A DNA stretch of 64,000 nt from VAZQ01 sp036557665. Lineage in GTDB: Bacteria; Pseudomonadota; Alphaproteobacteria; Rhizobiales; Xanthobacteraceae. The notes under the pieces are model-generated. The model did not search any database. It saw only the letters and a list, made by a program, of their open reading frames with translations, and was not told the DNA's origin. Location of the stretch: the NCBI GenBank assembly GCA_036557665.1, contig DATBHG010000005.1:172578-236577 (forward strand), written 5' to 3'. The position numbers and the translations under genes are program-made. Below, piece after piece: positions 1 to 9,127 of the stretch (its first letter is position 1; each line of letters starts with the position of its first letter).

Positions 1-1
1 G

Positions 2-1207
2 TCCCGGCGCGCCTGCCTGCCCCTGTTGGCAGGCATCCTGGCCGCCTGGGGCACCAGCATGCCTGCCCGGGCCAGCGCGGAGTTTGGGCATTGGGTGGAA
101 GCGTTTCGGGCCCGCGCCCAAGCCCGCGGCATCTCGGACGCGACGTACACGCGGGTGATGACCGGCATCAAGCCGGACACCTCGGTATTCGCGCTCGACC
201 GCGATCAGCCCGAGTTCAAAGAGGAGCTTTGGCAATATCTCAGCCGCCGGGTCTCCGACTATCGCATCACTGCGGGCAAAGTGAAGGTCAAGGAATACGC
301 AGGGCTGCTTGCCCGCGTCGAGAAGGACTATGGCGTGGACCGCTTCATCATGGCGGGGATTTGGGGAATCGAATCGGCCTACGGCGATCCCGACGTCCAG
401 AAGAACCACATGCGCCCGGTCATTCCGGCGCTGGCGGCGCTGGCTTGGGGAGAGCCCCGGCGGCGGTCCTACTGGGAGCAGGAGCTGCTCAATGCGCTCA
501 CCGTCATTGATCGGGGCTGGAGCACGCCCGGCGAGATGCGCGGCTCCTGGGCCGGGGCGATGGGTCACACCCAGTGGATGCCGGAGGTGTGGCTCCATAT
601 GGGCGTCGATTACGACGGGGATGGACGCATTTCGCCGTTCGGCAAGCCCGACGACGCGCTTGCCGGCACCGCGCAATTCCTCCTCAAGCGGGGCGGATAT
701 CGCCGCGGCGAGCATTGGGGCTACGAGGTCCGTGGCGCTTCAGGCGCGAGCCGCGAAGGCGCGTCAAGAACATACGAGGCCTGGCAATCGGCGGGCGTGA
801 CCCGCGCCGACGGAAAGCCCTTCCCGCACCCCGAGACAAAGGCGAAGCTGTGGGTGCCGGTCTCTGACGGACCGGCCTTTCTTCTCGGCCAGAACTTCCA
901 CGCGGTACGCTCGTACAATCCTTCGAATAATTACACGCTTGCCATTGTGCATCTTGCAGACAGGATTGCGGGCACGGGGCCGTTCACGCACCCCTTCCCC
1001 GGCTCCGAGCGCACCCCGACCCTGGCGGAAGTGCAGGAAATCCAGAAACGATTGACCGCTCTCGGCTTCAACACCGGCGGGACCGATGGGCGCGTCGGCA
1101 ATGACACCATGATCGCCATCCGGAACTTTCAGCGTCAAGCCGGCATGCAGCCGGCCGATGGCTATGCCGGCTTGAAGCTCCTGGCGCGGTTGCGTCAGGG
1201 CCTGTGA
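2..1207 (+). CDS. Lytic murein transglycosylase, MltB family, 5'-truncated by the window edge
   Basis: This periplasmic muramidase would cleave the glycan strand of peptidoglycan to 1,6-anhydro ends. The frame is open to the left edge. The leading residues (two Arg, a hydrophobic stretch, then ARASA before EFGHW) are the tail of a signal peptide, so the true start lies upstream of the window; a TTG at 26 is an unlikely start. The SLT_2/MltB catalytic domain follows, with the catalytic Glu in GIWGIESAYG and the downstream GAMGHTQWMP block. A C-terminal PG_binding_1 domain (LAEVQEIQKRLTALGF to RNFQRQAGMQP) would anchor the enzyme to the wall. Family assignment is firm; the exact paralogue is not. 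Confidence 0.9.
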   Translation, partial: SRRACLPLLAGILAAWGTSMPARASAEFGHWVEAFRARAQARGISDATYTRVMTGIKPDTSVFALDRDQPEFKEELWQYLSRRVSDYRITAGKVKVKEYAGLLARVEKDYGVDRFIMAGIWGIESAYGDPDVQKNHMRPVIPALAALAWGEPRRRSYWEQELLNALTVIDRGWSTPGEMRGSWAGAMGHTQWMPEVWLHMGVDYDGDGRISPFGKPDDALAGTAQFLLKRGGYRRGEHWGYEVRGASGASREGASRTYEAWQSAGVTRADGKPFPHPETKAKLWVPVSDGPAFLLGQNFHAVRSYNPSNNYTLAIVHLADRIAGTGPFTHPFPGSERTPTLAEVQEIQKRLTALGFNTGGTDGRVGNDTMIAIRNFQRQAGMQPADGYAGLKLLARLRQGL

Positions 1208-1254
1208 TTCGGTTCTATGGACCCTTCGCCGCCCCCAGCCCAAAGGATCATCTC

Positions 1255-3099
1255 GTGACGACTGCAAAAGCCAAAGTGGCACCTGCCGCCGAGAAGCGCG
1301 CCGCACACGCAGCCCACCCTTCGCTGCGACTGATCGAACGTCCCGCCAATCTCACCGGCACCAATGCGCCGGGCTTCGGCAGCGACGTGGTCGCCGACAC
1401 GCTGCGTGCGCTGGAGATCCCCTATGTCGCGCTCAATCCCGGCGCGAGCTACCGCGGGCTGCATGATTCCATCGTGAATTTCCTCGGGAACGAGACGCCG
1501 CAAATGCTGCTTTGTCTGCACGAGGAGAGCGCCGTCGCAATCGCCCACGGCTATGCCAAGGTAACGGGGAAGGCGATGGCAGCGGCCGTGCATTCGAATG
1601 TCGGTCTCTTTCACGCGACGATGGCGATATTCAACGCCTGGTGCGACCGCTCGCCGGTGGTCGTGCTCGGGGCAACCGGTCCCGTCGACGCCGCCAAGCG
1701 CAGGCCTTGGATCGACTGGATCCACACCGCGCGCGACCAGGGCGCGATCGTGCGCAACTACACCAAATGGGACGACCAGCCGGCTTCACCTGCGGCAGCG
1801 CGTGAAGCGCTGATCCGAGCGGCCTGGATGGCCAATACGGCGCCCGCGGGACCCGTCTACATCAACCTCGACGCCGAGATGCAAGAGGCAAAGCTCGCCG
1901 AGCCCCTCCCCGCGCTCGATATCAGCCGCTTCATGCCGCAGGCGTCCCCCGCCGTTTCCGCCGAGCTGATCGCCGAGGCGGCCGCGATCCTCAAAGCTGC
2001 GAAGCGTCCCGTCATCCTCATGGGACGCGTGTCGCGCAGCCTCGAGGGCTGGAATGCACGGGTAGCTCTCGCCGAGGCGCTCAACGCGCGCGTCGTCAGC
2101 GACCTCAAGATCGGCTGCGGATTCCCGACCGATCATCCCTTGCATGCCGGAGCACCGGCGTCCAACGCCATGGTGCCGGAAGCAATCGAAGCGCTGAAAA
2201 GCGCCGATGTGATCCTTGCGCTCGACTGGGTCGATCTCGGCGGGGGCTTGCGGCCGGCGTTCGGGCACGAAGTGCCGAAGGCGAAGATCATCAACATCAG
2301 CGCAGACTTCCAGATCCACAACGGCTGGAGCATGGATTACGAGATGCTTCCGCCGGTCGATTTGCTGCTTGCGACGACGCCGGACGCGGCGGTGCCTCTG
2401 CTCCTTGCCGCCGTCGGTGGTGCGAGGACAAAACAAAGGCCTGCGCCGACGGCCGTTGCCGGACGCTATGAGCCTTCCGGCGGACCGCTGCGGGTCGACG
2501 ACCTCGCCAGGTCGCTCAAGGCCGCCGTCGGCACCCGCGAGGTGACGCTTACCCAACTGCCGCTCTCATGGAACGGCGCCACCTGGGCGTTTCATCACCC
2601 CCTCGATTACATCGGCTCCAACGGCGGCGGCGGTGTAGGCGGCGGGCCCGGCATCTCGGTCGGCGCGGCGCTCGCGCTCAAGGGCTCGGGCCGGCTGCCG
2701 ATTGCCGTCTGCGGCGACGGCGATTTCTGCATGGGGGTGACGGCAATCTGGACAGCGGTGCATTATCGCATTCCGCTTCTGGTCGTGGTCTGCAACAACC
2801 GCTCCTTCTTCAATGATGAGTTGCACCAGGAGCGGGTCGCCCGGATCCGCAATCGACCGCCGGAAAATCGCTGGATAGGCCAGCGTATCTCCGACCCCGA
2901 TATCGATTGCTCGGCACTCGGTCGCGCGCAAGGGGCGGCCGGCTTTGCTGCCGTGATCAAACCAGGAGATCTCGTGCCCACCTTCGAGAAAGCCATAGCG
3001 GCGGTCGAGGAGGGGCAGGTCGCTGTCGTCGACGTGCGGGTCGAGCCCGGCTACTCGGCGGTGGCCACTGCCGCAATGCTGCGCGGCACTGAGAAATAA
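1255..3099 (+). CDS. Thiamine-diphosphate-dependent enzyme of the acetolactate synthase/benzoylformate decarboxylase superfamily
   Basis: The 614-aa protein has the three-domain POX/ALS layout. The N-terminal PYR domain carries the cofactor-activating Glu in HEES (about residues 90-91). A central domain follows, and the C-terminal PP domain has the GDGD...CNN diphosphate/Mg motif (about 487-515). I chose GTG 1255 because AAAGGA lies about 8 bases upstream and the protein then begins at a usual family position; GTG 1204, overlapping the previous stop, is the alternative. ilvN-type regulatory subunits are absent, so housekeeping acetolactate synthase is unlikely. A catabolic 2-oxoacid decarboxylase or carboligase is more plausible, but the substrate cannot be read from the sequence. 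Confidence 0.85.
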   Translation: MTTAKAKVAPAAEKRAAHAAHPSLRLIERPANLTGTNAPGFGSDVVADTLRALEIPYVALNPGASYRGLHDSIVNFLGNETPQMLLCLHEESAVAIAHGYAKVTGKAMAAAVHSNVGLFHATMAIFNAWCDRSPVVVLGATGPVDAAKRRPWIDWIHTARDQGAIVRNYTKWDDQPASPAAAREALIRAAWMANTAPAGPVYINLDAEMQEAKLAEPLPALDISRFMPQASPAVSAELIAEAAAILKAAKRPVILMGRVSRSLEGWNARVALAEALNARVVSDLKIGCGFPTDHPLHAGAPASNAMVPEAIEALKSADVILALDWVDLGGGLRPAFGHEVPKAKIINISADFQIHNGWSMDYEMLPPVDLLLATTPDAAVPLLLAAVGGARTKQRPAPTAVAGRYEPSGGPLRVDDLARSLKAAVGTREVTLTQLPLSWNGATWAFHHPLDYIGSNGGGGVGGGPGISVGAALALKGSGRLPIAVCGDGDFCMGVTAIWTAVHYRIPLLVVVCNNRSFFNDELHQERVARIRNRPPENRWIGQRISDPDIDCSALGRAQGAAGFAAVIKPGDLVPTFEKAIAAVEEGQVAVVDVRVEPGYSAVATAAMLRGTEK

Positions 3100-3133
3100 A
3101 CCCGCATCCGCAGGGGTAATACTGAAATCGTAC

Positions 3134-3238
3134 AGGGCGGAATAGCCGAGCGAAGCGAGGCCTAATCTGGGCCGCATGGACGGATGGCGGGTTACGCGAC
3201 CAAGCTCGTCAAGACGAGCTTGGCCGCTACCCCGCCCT
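3134..3238. repeat. Imperfect ~105-bp inverted-repeat element with internal hairpin between convergent genes
   Basis: The outer arms are AGGGCGG (3134-3140) and CCGCCCT (3232-3238), extendable with mismatches to about 13 bases. Inside, 3200-3210 and 3213-3223 are perfect 11-base complements. The element fills the gap between two converging genes and could terminate both transcripts, although there is no T-run. It resembles the dispersed palindromic elements common in Rhizobiales chromosomes (recalled resemblance, not searched). Confidence 0.6.
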
Positions 3239-3246
3239 ATTAGCAA

Positions 3247-4236
3247 TCAAATCGCGAAGCTCTCATGCGTCGAAGGATGAAACAGCTCCTCCGGCGATAC
3301 CGGGCGCGACGAAAGGCCTTCGGCATGGTGGTGACGAAGGAATGTTTCCAACACCTTGCGGTTTGGATCAAGTCCATAAGACCAGAAATCATCGCCCATC
3401 AGCTCGCGCGCCGCGCGTAGCTGCTCCTCGATGAAAGGCAGAGTCACCTTGGTTGCGGAGGTATCCTCCAGTGCCGCGAGACACTTCGCTTTTGCCTGCT
3501 GGAACGCCTTGAACACGGCAGCCGGCAGCCACGGATGCTTCTCGACCAGCATGCGGCGTATGCCGGTCAGATGCATGATCGGAAAGATTCCGGTTCGCTG
3601 AAAATACTCCCGGCCGGCGGCGATGGGATCCGTATAGAGCCACCCGATATCGCGATTATTCTTGCTCGCCAGCCTTGGCGGACGCGGCGCGATGAAGCCA
3701 TCGATCTCGCCCTCCTCCAGCAGCGCGGAAATCGTCGCACCGTATGGGGCATCCTGCATGCGCACCCCAGCTGCGAGCTTGATCCCGATCTTCTCCGGCC
3801 GGCCGGGATTCTCGATCCCTCCCCTCACCCAGATGATGTCCGAAGGCGCAACCCCGTGCTCCTCCTGCAAGATGATCCGCGCCCATACGCATGCGGTGAG
3901 CTGAAATTCCGGCAGGCCGACGCGTTTGCCTTTCAGGTCCTCCGGCGCCTTGATCCTGTCTCTGCGCACATAGATCGAGTTATGACGGAACGCGCGCGAG
4001 ACGAATGCGGGGACGCCGACATATGGACAGCTTCCTTCTGCCGTCCTGACGGTGAAACTCGACATCGACAATTCGCAGATGTCGAAATCCATGCTGCGAA
4101 ACGCGCGAAAGAAGATTTCCTCCGGCGGCAAACTCATGAAAATCGGATCGACGCCATCGATCTGGACCGTTCCATCCATGAGCGGACGAACGCGATCGTA
4201 ATTGCCCACCGCGACGGATAGTTGAAGCTTAGACAC
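3247..4236 (-). CDS. 4,5-dihydroxyphthalate decarboxylase-like / ABC substrate-binding-like protein
   Basis: The 329-aa protein begins SKLQLSVAVGNYDRVRPLMDG and has the periplasmic-binding-protein fold of the Pht5/4,5-dihydroxyphthalate decarboxylase family. Diagnostic stretches are EEIFFRAFRSMDFDICELS and KGKRVGLPEFQLTA. There is no signal peptide, which favours a cytoplasmic enzyme over a transport receptor. GTG 4236 was chosen because GGAG lies 9 bases upstream, while ATG 4251 has no visible ribosome binding site. Many members are annotated as ABC substrate-binding proteins without an enzyme assay. No phthalate genes adjoin it, so the substrate is open. Confidence 0.75.
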   Translation of the reverse strand: MSKLQLSVAVGNYDRVRPLMDGTVQIDGVDPIFMSLPPEEIFFRAFRSMDFDICELSMSSFTVRTAEGSCPYVGVPAFVSRAFRHNSIYVRRDRIKAPEDLKGKRVGLPEFQLTACVWARIILQEEHGVAPSDIIWVRGGIENPGRPEKIGIKLAAGVRMQDAPYGATISALLEEGEIDGFIAPRPPRLASKNNRDIGWLYTDPIAAGREYFQRTGIFPIMHLTGIRRMLVEKHPWLPAAVFKAFQQAKAKCLAALEDTSATKVTLPFIEEQLRAARELMGDDFWSYGLDPNRKVLETFLRHHHAEGLSSRPVSPEELFHPSTHESFAI

Positions 4237-4307
4237 CCTGCTGCTCTCCATTACAGACGACCAACATTGCGATGCGATGAGAACGCCAGTATAGTTGCCT
4301 CATAGCA

Positions 4308-4733
4308 TTAACGAGCGTAAAGCATTTCGCAGACAAACAAATGCTCAAGGTCGACATTGAACGCGAGGAAGACGGTCGCTGGATTGCGGAAGTGCCCGCA
4401 CTGCCTGGCGTACTCACCTATGGAGATACCGAGGCACAAGCTCGCGCCAAGGTGAAGGCGTTGGCGCTGCGCGTCATCGCCGACCGCCTTGAGAACGGCG
4501 CGGACGTGCCGCGCGAGATCGCACAGATTTTCTGACCTGAGGCCAGTCTTCTTGGCGATGCGGGCGAGCATGCGTGGGCCAATCTCTTCGCCGTCATGGA
4601 AGGCGAAGACCACATCGGGAAATCCTTGCCGCTCGAGCGTGCGATGCGACCCGGTTTGACGCTTGATTGACCATCCGATGCGCTTAAGCGCTGCGAGGAC
4701 GCGGCGAGCTTTTGCAGCTCGCCAGTGCATCAT
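4308..4733 (-). CDS. hicA: HicA-like mRNA interferase toxin with a 3' extension antisense to hicB
   Basis: The first ~66 residues are a YcfA/HicA double-stranded-RNA-binding-like domain: KARRVLAALKRIGWSIKRQ, the conserved GSHRTL with the catalytic His, then FAFHDGEEIGPRMLARIAKKTGL. HicA toxins normally stop near this point at about 70-80 aa. Here the frame runs on for about 66 more codons through the whole reverse complement of hicB to 4308. The extension resembles no known domain and may be read-through sequence after loss of the native stop. Whether the toxin is active or the pair is a rearrangement relic cannot be decided from sequence. Confidence 0.65.
   Translation of the reverse strand: MMHWRAAKARRVLAALKRIGWSIKRQTGSHRTLERQGFPDVVFAFHDGEEIGPRMLARIAKKTGLRSENLCDLARHVRAVLKAVGDDAQRQRLHLGASLCLGISIGEYARQCGHFRNPATVFLAFNVDLEHLFVCEMLYAR
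4341..4535 (+). CDS. hicB: HicB-like antitoxin, 64 aa
   Basis: The protein has the small HicB partial-RNase-H fold signature MLKVDIEREEDGRWIAEV..LPGVLTYGDTEAQA, followed by ALALRVIADRLENG. It should bind and neutralise the HicA RNase encoded on the opposite strand. There is no C-terminal DNA-binding extension, as is usual for this short subtype, so autoregulation by this protein is doubtful. The gene lies entirely inside the antisense of the hicA reading frame and runs tail-to-tail with it, which is not the usual same-strand hicAB or hicBA order. Confidence 0.8.
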   Translation: MLKVDIEREEDGRWIAEVPALPGVLTYGDTEAQARAKVKALALRVIADRLENGADVPREIAQIF

Positions 4734-4768
4734 GCAGCTTCAAAAAACCCAGCTAAGCGAGCCTCATC

Positions 4769-6604
4769 TCACCTCACAGCAACCCCGTCTGCCGGCGCAA
4801 CGTCGAGGAGCCGCATCTGCACGCGTTCAGTGCCGTTCCATTGGTCAAGACACAATGTGCCGGCCGCGTGCACGTTCTGCCCGCGGCTCTTGTGCAGATG
4901 AGCCCCGAGCGTCTGCCCGGCAGCGCGAAATGCGATGGCGTTCATAACGGCGCCATCGGGTGCCCGCAGGCGCAGGCGCGTGTGAGCTTGCCCCACATCC
5001 TCGACATAAACCAGAGCGTGGGCGGGGAACGCGATGATCGGCTCGGGATTGCCGGACCCGAAAGGGCCCGCACGCGCGATCATGGCGACGGTCTCATTCG
5101 TTGCCCCAGCCGCGCTCAGCGCGCCGTCGATCAGCAGCGCATCATCGCTGCGCGCCGTCTCGACGGCCGGCGCGAGCACCGTTTCGAGATACGCGCGGAA
5201 GCGGCCCAGGTCAGGCTTGCGCAGGGTCACTCCCGCGGCCATGGCATGACCTCCACCCTTGAGAAGCAGTCCTTCGCGCAGTGCTCGCCGCACCGCTTGG
5301 CCGATATCCACCCCCGCAATCGAGCGGCCCGACCCGGTACCGAGCCCGGTGGGGTCCAGCGCAATAGCAAACGCGGGGCGTCCAAACCGTTCCTTCAGCC
5401 GCGCGGCGACGAGACCGACCACACCGGGATGCCAACCCTCCGAAGCTGTGACGACGACCGCCCCCTTCTCCTCCACGCCCAGCGCAGCCATCGCTTCCGA
5501 TTCCGCCTGCGCCACGGTGGCCGCCTCGATGCTCTGACGCTCGCGGTTGAGCCGGTCGAGCTCGCCGGCAAGACGCGCGCATTCACCTGGATCATCCTGC
5601 ATGAGCAGATCGACGCCGAGAGTGGCACGGCCGATCCGGCCGCCGGCATTGATACGCGGCCCCAGCACGAAGCCGAGGTGCCACGGTTGTGGGGGAGCCC
5701 CCAACCGCGCGACGTCCATCAACGCGGTGAGACCCGGAGTCTGCCGCCGCCGCAACGCAATGAGCCCTTTGGTGACGAAAGCACGGTTGAGGCCGGCAAG
5801 AGGCACCACGTCGGCCACGGTTCCGAGTGCAACCAGGTCGAGGAAACCAAGGAGGTCAGGCTCGGTCCGCTGCAAGGACCAGAAGCCGCGGACCCGAAGC
5901 TCGCGGTTGAGCGCCACCAGCGTCATGAAGACCAGGCCGACCGCGGCCAAGTGACCGAGGCTCGAGAGATCGTCCAATCGGTTCGGGTTGACGACGGCTA
6001 CGGCTTCCGGCAGCGCCTCGTCCGCCTGATGATGATCGATGATGATCACGTCCAGCCCCATCGCACGCGCTTCCCTGATCGGCGCATGGCTGACCGTTCC
6101 GCAATCGACCGTGACGATCAGCGTTGCGCCTTGTTTCGCGAGCGCACGTATGGCCTCCGCGTTCGGGCCATAGCCCTCGAACAACCGATCGGGAATGTGG
6201 ATGATGGGGGAAATGCCGCAATGAAGGAGAAAACGCCCGAGCAGCGCCGCCGAGGTTGCCCCATCAACGTCGTAGTCGCCGAGGATCGCAATCCTTTCGC
6301 GGCGGGTCACGGCATCGGCAAGTCGCGCAGCCGCCGGCTGCATGTCACGCAGCACGTGCGGGTCAGGCATCAATGATCGGACAGTCGGATCGAGAAAGCT
6401 TGCGACCTCGTCCTCCTGAACGTTACGGCCGGCAATAATCCGGGCCAGCAGCTCAGGGACGCCTTGGCGCTGCGCGATGGCGAGCGCGCGCATTGCGTCA
6501 CGCTCACCCAATCGGTCGTGCCAGGCTCGTCCGCACACGGACCGCTCGATGCCCAAGAACAACCGCCCGCTCGCGCGCGCCGGAAGCGTAGCGGCAGGAA
6601 TCAT
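4769..6604 (-). CDS. recJ: Single-stranded-DNA-specific 5'-3' exonuclease RecJ
   Basis: RecJ acts in the RecF recombination pathway and in mismatch and base-excision repair. The 611-aa protein has the DHH-superfamily motifs DYDVDG (110-115), DCGT near 167 and DHH (190-192), then the DHHA1 domain with GGHAMAAG and a C-terminal OB-fold region with TNETVAMIARAGPFGSGNPEP. The length is normal for the family. It starts 9 bases after glpX and is probably cotranscribed with it. Confidence 0.95.
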   Translation of the reverse strand: MIPAATLPARASGRLFLGIERSVCGRAWHDRLGERDAMRALAIAQRQGVPELLARIIAGRNVQEDEVASFLDPTVRSLMPDPHVLRDMQPAAARLADAVTRRERIAILGDYDVDGATSAALLGRFLLHCGISPIIHIPDRLFEGYGPNAEAIRALAKQGATLIVTVDCGTVSHAPIREARAMGLDVIIIDHHQADEALPEAVAVVNPNRLDDLSSLGHLAAVGLVFMTLVALNRELRVRGFWSLQRTEPDLLGFLDLVALGTVADVVPLAGLNRAFVTKGLIALRRRQTPGLTALMDVARLGAPPQPWHLGFVLGPRINAGGRIGRATLGVDLLMQDDPGECARLAGELDRLNRERQSIEAATVAQAESEAMAALGVEEKGAVVVTASEGWHPGVVGLVAARLKERFGRPAFAIALDPTGLGTGSGRSIAGVDIGQAVRRALREGLLLKGGGHAMAAGVTLRKPDLGRFRAYLETVLAPAVETARSDDALLIDGALSAAGATNETVAMIARAGPFGSGNPEPIIAFPAHALVYVEDVGQAHTRLRLRAPDGAVMNAIAFRAAGQTLGAHLHKSRGQNVHAAGTLCLDQWNGTERVQMRLLDVAPADGVAVR

Positions 6605-6613
6605 GACTGAAGC

Positions 6614-7633
6614 TTAATCCAGATGAAATTTTTCGTGCTGGCGGTGGTCGGCGGTGATCCAGCGCACCGTGCCGGTGACGGAGCGCATCACCACCGTCTC
6701 CGTCGTGATCACCTCGTTGCGAAAACGTACGCCCCTGAGCAGCGCCCCGTCGGTGACACCGGTTGCGGAAAACAGGCAGTCGCCCTTGACCATGTCCCCG
6801 ATCTCATACTTCTTGCGCGGATCCTCGATGCCCATGTTGGCGGCGCGCGTGCGCTTCTCTTGCGTATCGAGCACCAGGCGGCACTGCATCTGGCCACCAA
6901 TGCAGCGCAACGCCGCGGCCGCGAGCACGCCTTCGGGCGCTCCTCCCACTCCCATGTAGATGTCGATGCCGGTGTTGGCAGCATCGGCCGTGTGGATCAC
7001 TCCGGCGACGTCGCCATCGGTGATCAGTCGCACCGATGCCCTGGCTTTGCGCACGCTGGCGATAAGGTCGGCATGACGAGGCCGGTCGAGAATGAGGGCG
7101 GTGATAATCTCCGTCGGCACTCCTTTCGCTTTTGCAAGATTGCGGATGTTCTCATCGGCGGGGGCGTCGAGATCGACGACTCCCACGGGGTAACCTGGGC
7201 CGATCGCGATCTTTTCCATGTAGACGTCGGGGGCGTTGAGCAGCGTGCCTTCCTCCGCCATTGCCATCGTGGCGATCGCCCCCGGCATACATTTGGCGCA
7301 AAGCGTCGTGCCTTCGAGCGGATCGACGGCGATATCCACCTTTGGCCCATGCTTGTTGCCCACCGTCTCGCCGATGAACAGCATGGGCGCTTCGTCGCGC
7401 TCGCCCTCCCCGATCACGACCGTGCCGTCGATGGGAAGCTTGTTGAGCTCGCGCCGCATCGCATCGACTGCCGCCTGATCGGCGGCCTTCTCGTTGCCGC
7501 GGCCGCTCCAACGCGCCGCCGAGACTGCCGCCCGCTCGGTGACGCGCACGATCTCGAGCGAGAGAACGCGCTCGAGCGCGAGCTCCGGCTGGATCGTTAT
7601 GTGCGAGACCGCCCCGCGTGCTTGAGTGCTCAT
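6614..7633 (-). CDS. glpX: Class II fructose-1,6-bisphosphatase GlpX
   Basis: The 339-aa protein catalyses the gluconeogenic step fructose 1,6-bisphosphate to fructose 6-phosphate. Metal and substrate motifs are GEGERDEAPML (75-85), AVDPLEGTT (102-110) and the later DGDVAG. The start at 7633 is supported by GGAGAGGAC directly upstream of ATG; an in-frame ATG at 7714 lacks a ribosome binding site. It lies between hom and recJ on the same strand. In many alphaproteobacteria GlpX also acts on sedoheptulose 1,7-bisphosphate, which cannot be judged here. Confidence 0.95.
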   Translation of the reverse strand: MSTQARGAVSHITIQPELALERVLSLEIVRVTERAAVSAARWSGRGNEKAADQAAVDAMRRELNKLPIDGTVVIGEGERDEAPMLFIGETVGNKHGPKVDIAVDPLEGTTLCAKCMPGAIATMAMAEEGTLLNAPDVYMEKIAIGPGYPVGVVDLDAPADENIRNLAKAKGVPTEIITALILDRPRHADLIASVRKARASVRLITDGDVAGVIHTADAANTGIDIYMGVGGAPEGVLAAAALRCIGGQMQCRLVLDTQEKRTRAANMGIEDPRKKYEIGDMVKGDCLFSATGVTDGALLRGVRFRNEVITTETVVMRSVTGTVRWITADHRQHEKFHLD

Positions 7634-7695
7634 GTCCTCTCCTGCGCGTTGTTTTTGTTCTCGATCATAGAGGCGCCCCAATGACATTCCCCCGA

Positions 7696-7718
7696 ATGCA
7701 TGGGTTGAACCCACGCAT
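7696..7718. repeat. Short palindrome upstream of glpX
   Basis: ATGCATGGGT (7696-7705) pairs with ACCCACGCAT (7709-7718) with one mismatch around a 3-base centre. It lies about 60 bases 5' of the glpX start and belongs to the same loose family as the palindromes at 9128, 21311, 42379 and 47236. Confidence 0.5.
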
Positions 7719-7759
7719 GACGGTGAGGACCGAATCTGCGCCCTCGCGGAAAAACTCCA

Positions 7760-9085
7760 TCAGTTTTTTTCGATGCGGATCACCTGCGGCTTGCCCGAGA
7801 TCACACGGTCGCGTCCGACTGCCTCGAGCGCCTTGCGCACTGCGTCCTCGGTGGTCGCATAGGTGATGAGAATGACCGGTACCGGCGTTCCCGAGCGTCC
7901 GGGAGCTTCGCCGCCATGGGGCAGCGCTCCGGGATGCCGCTGCACGATGGACTCCAGCGAGATGCTGCGTTGTGCCAAGCGCCGTGCGATCGTGGCTGCG
8001 GTGCCCGGCCTGTCGACTGCAAGCAGGCGGATGTAGTAACCGCCCTCGTGGCGCTGCATCGGCAATTTCCGGCTGGTAGAGAGCCGTGCCGAAGGCCGGC
8101 CGAAGGGCGCGGTGCGCACTCCGCGCGCGATGTCGCCGATGTCGGCTACCACGGCAGACGCGGTTGCAACCCCCCCGGCCCCCGGACCGACGAGCGTAAT
8201 GGGTGCGATTCCGTCGGCGTCTACGCTGACCGCGTTGGTCACGCCCATGACCTGCGCAATCGCAGTATCCTTGCGCACCATCGTGGGGTGCACCCGCTGC
8301 TCGATTCCGTTCTCGGTTTTGACGGCAACACCTAGCAGCTTGACCCGGTACCCCAGCTCATCGGCCCAGGCCAGATCCTCGGGTGCGATCGAGGAGATGC
8401 CTTCCACATACACCGCGCCCTGGTCGGCCTTGGTGCCGAACGCGAGGCTTGCGAGGATCGCGAGCTTTTGCGCGGTGTCGTGCCCCTCGACATCGAAGGT
8501 CGGGTCGGCTTCGGCATAACCAAGCCGCTGCGCCTCGCGCAGGCACTCGGCAAACCCGATTTTCTCCTGCTCCATGCGGGTGAGGACATAATTGCAGGTG
8601 CCGTTGAGGATGCCGTAGATCCGTTCGAGCGAGTTGCCGGCGAGCCCTTCGCGGATGGTCTTGACGATGGGAATTGCGCCGCCCACTGCCGCCTCGAAAT
8701 TGAGCGCGACGTGCTTTTTTTCCGCTAGGCCCGCCAAGCGGACGCCATGGCGCGCAAGCAGCGCCTTGTTGGCGGTGACGACGGACTTCCCGGCTGTGAG
8801 CGCGGAGGCGACCGCGGCTTTCGCCGGATCGCCTTCCCCGCCGATGAGCTCGACAAAGACGTCTATGTCCGGATCGGTTGCGAGCGCTATCGGGTCGCCA
8901 ACCCAGCGCAAGCGCTTGATATTCGCGTCTCTGCGCTTGCCGCGGGAGCGCGCGCTCACGGCGACCAGCTCGATGGTGCGCCCGCAACGCGCGGCAAGCG
9001 CCTCGCGCTGACGATCGAGCATCTGTGCGACCTGCGAGCCCACCGTGCCCAAGCCGGCGATACCGATCTTCAGCGGGCCAGCCAT
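7760..9085 (-). CDS. hom: Homoserine dehydrogenase
   Basis: The enzyme reduces aspartate semialdehyde to homoserine for threonine and methionine synthesis. The 441-aa protein has the NAD(P)-binding loop IAGLGTVG (residues 9-16), the catalytic core with NGTCNYVLTRM and EADPTFDVEGHDTAQK, and a C-terminal ACT domain (from about 355, YYIRLLAVDRPGTAATIA) expected to mediate threonine feedback. The start at MAGPLKIG fits the family; upstream in-frame codons come from a repeated palindrome. It is 101 bases downstream of an aminotransferase gene, as in related genomes. Confidence 0.95.
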   Translation of the reverse strand: MAGPLKIGIAGLGTVGSQVAQMLDRQREALAARCGRTIELVAVSARSRGKRRDANIKRLRWVGDPIALATDPDIDVFVELIGGEGDPAKAAVASALTAGKSVVTANKALLARHGVRLAGLAEKKHVALNFEAAVGGAIPIVKTIREGLAGNSLERIYGILNGTCNYVLTRMEQEKIGFAECLREAQRLGYAEADPTFDVEGHDTAQKLAILASLAFGTKADQGAVYVEGISSIAPEDLAWADELGYRVKLLGVAVKTENGIEQRVHPTMVRKDTAIAQVMGVTNAVSVDADGIAPITLVGPGAGGVATASAVVADIGDIARGVRTAPFGRPSARLSTSRKLPMQRHEGGYYIRLLAVDRPGTAATIARRLAQRSISLESIVQRHPGALPHGGEAPGRSGTPVPVILITYATTEDAVRKALEAVGRDRVISGKPQVIRIEKN

Positions 9086-9127
9086 CGCGGTCTCTGGATT
9101 GTCGATCGAGGCGCTCTGTACATCGTC

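Noticed and set aside
1255..3099. Naming the TPP enzyme acetolactate synthase (ilvB)
   Set aside because: There is no small regulatory subunit or ilvC neighbour, and the superfamily motifs alone do not define substrate.
3134..3238. Candidate small RNA or riboswitch between convergent genes
   Set aside because: The palindrome is explained as a dispersed repeat; it is not upstream of any gene, so a riboswitch is excluded, and no promoter is visible for an sRNA.
4769..6604. A long plus-strand frame (511 codons) antisense to recJ
   Set aside because: The recJ motifs DYDVDG and DHH are in the correct order on the minus strand; the plus frame is a shadow.
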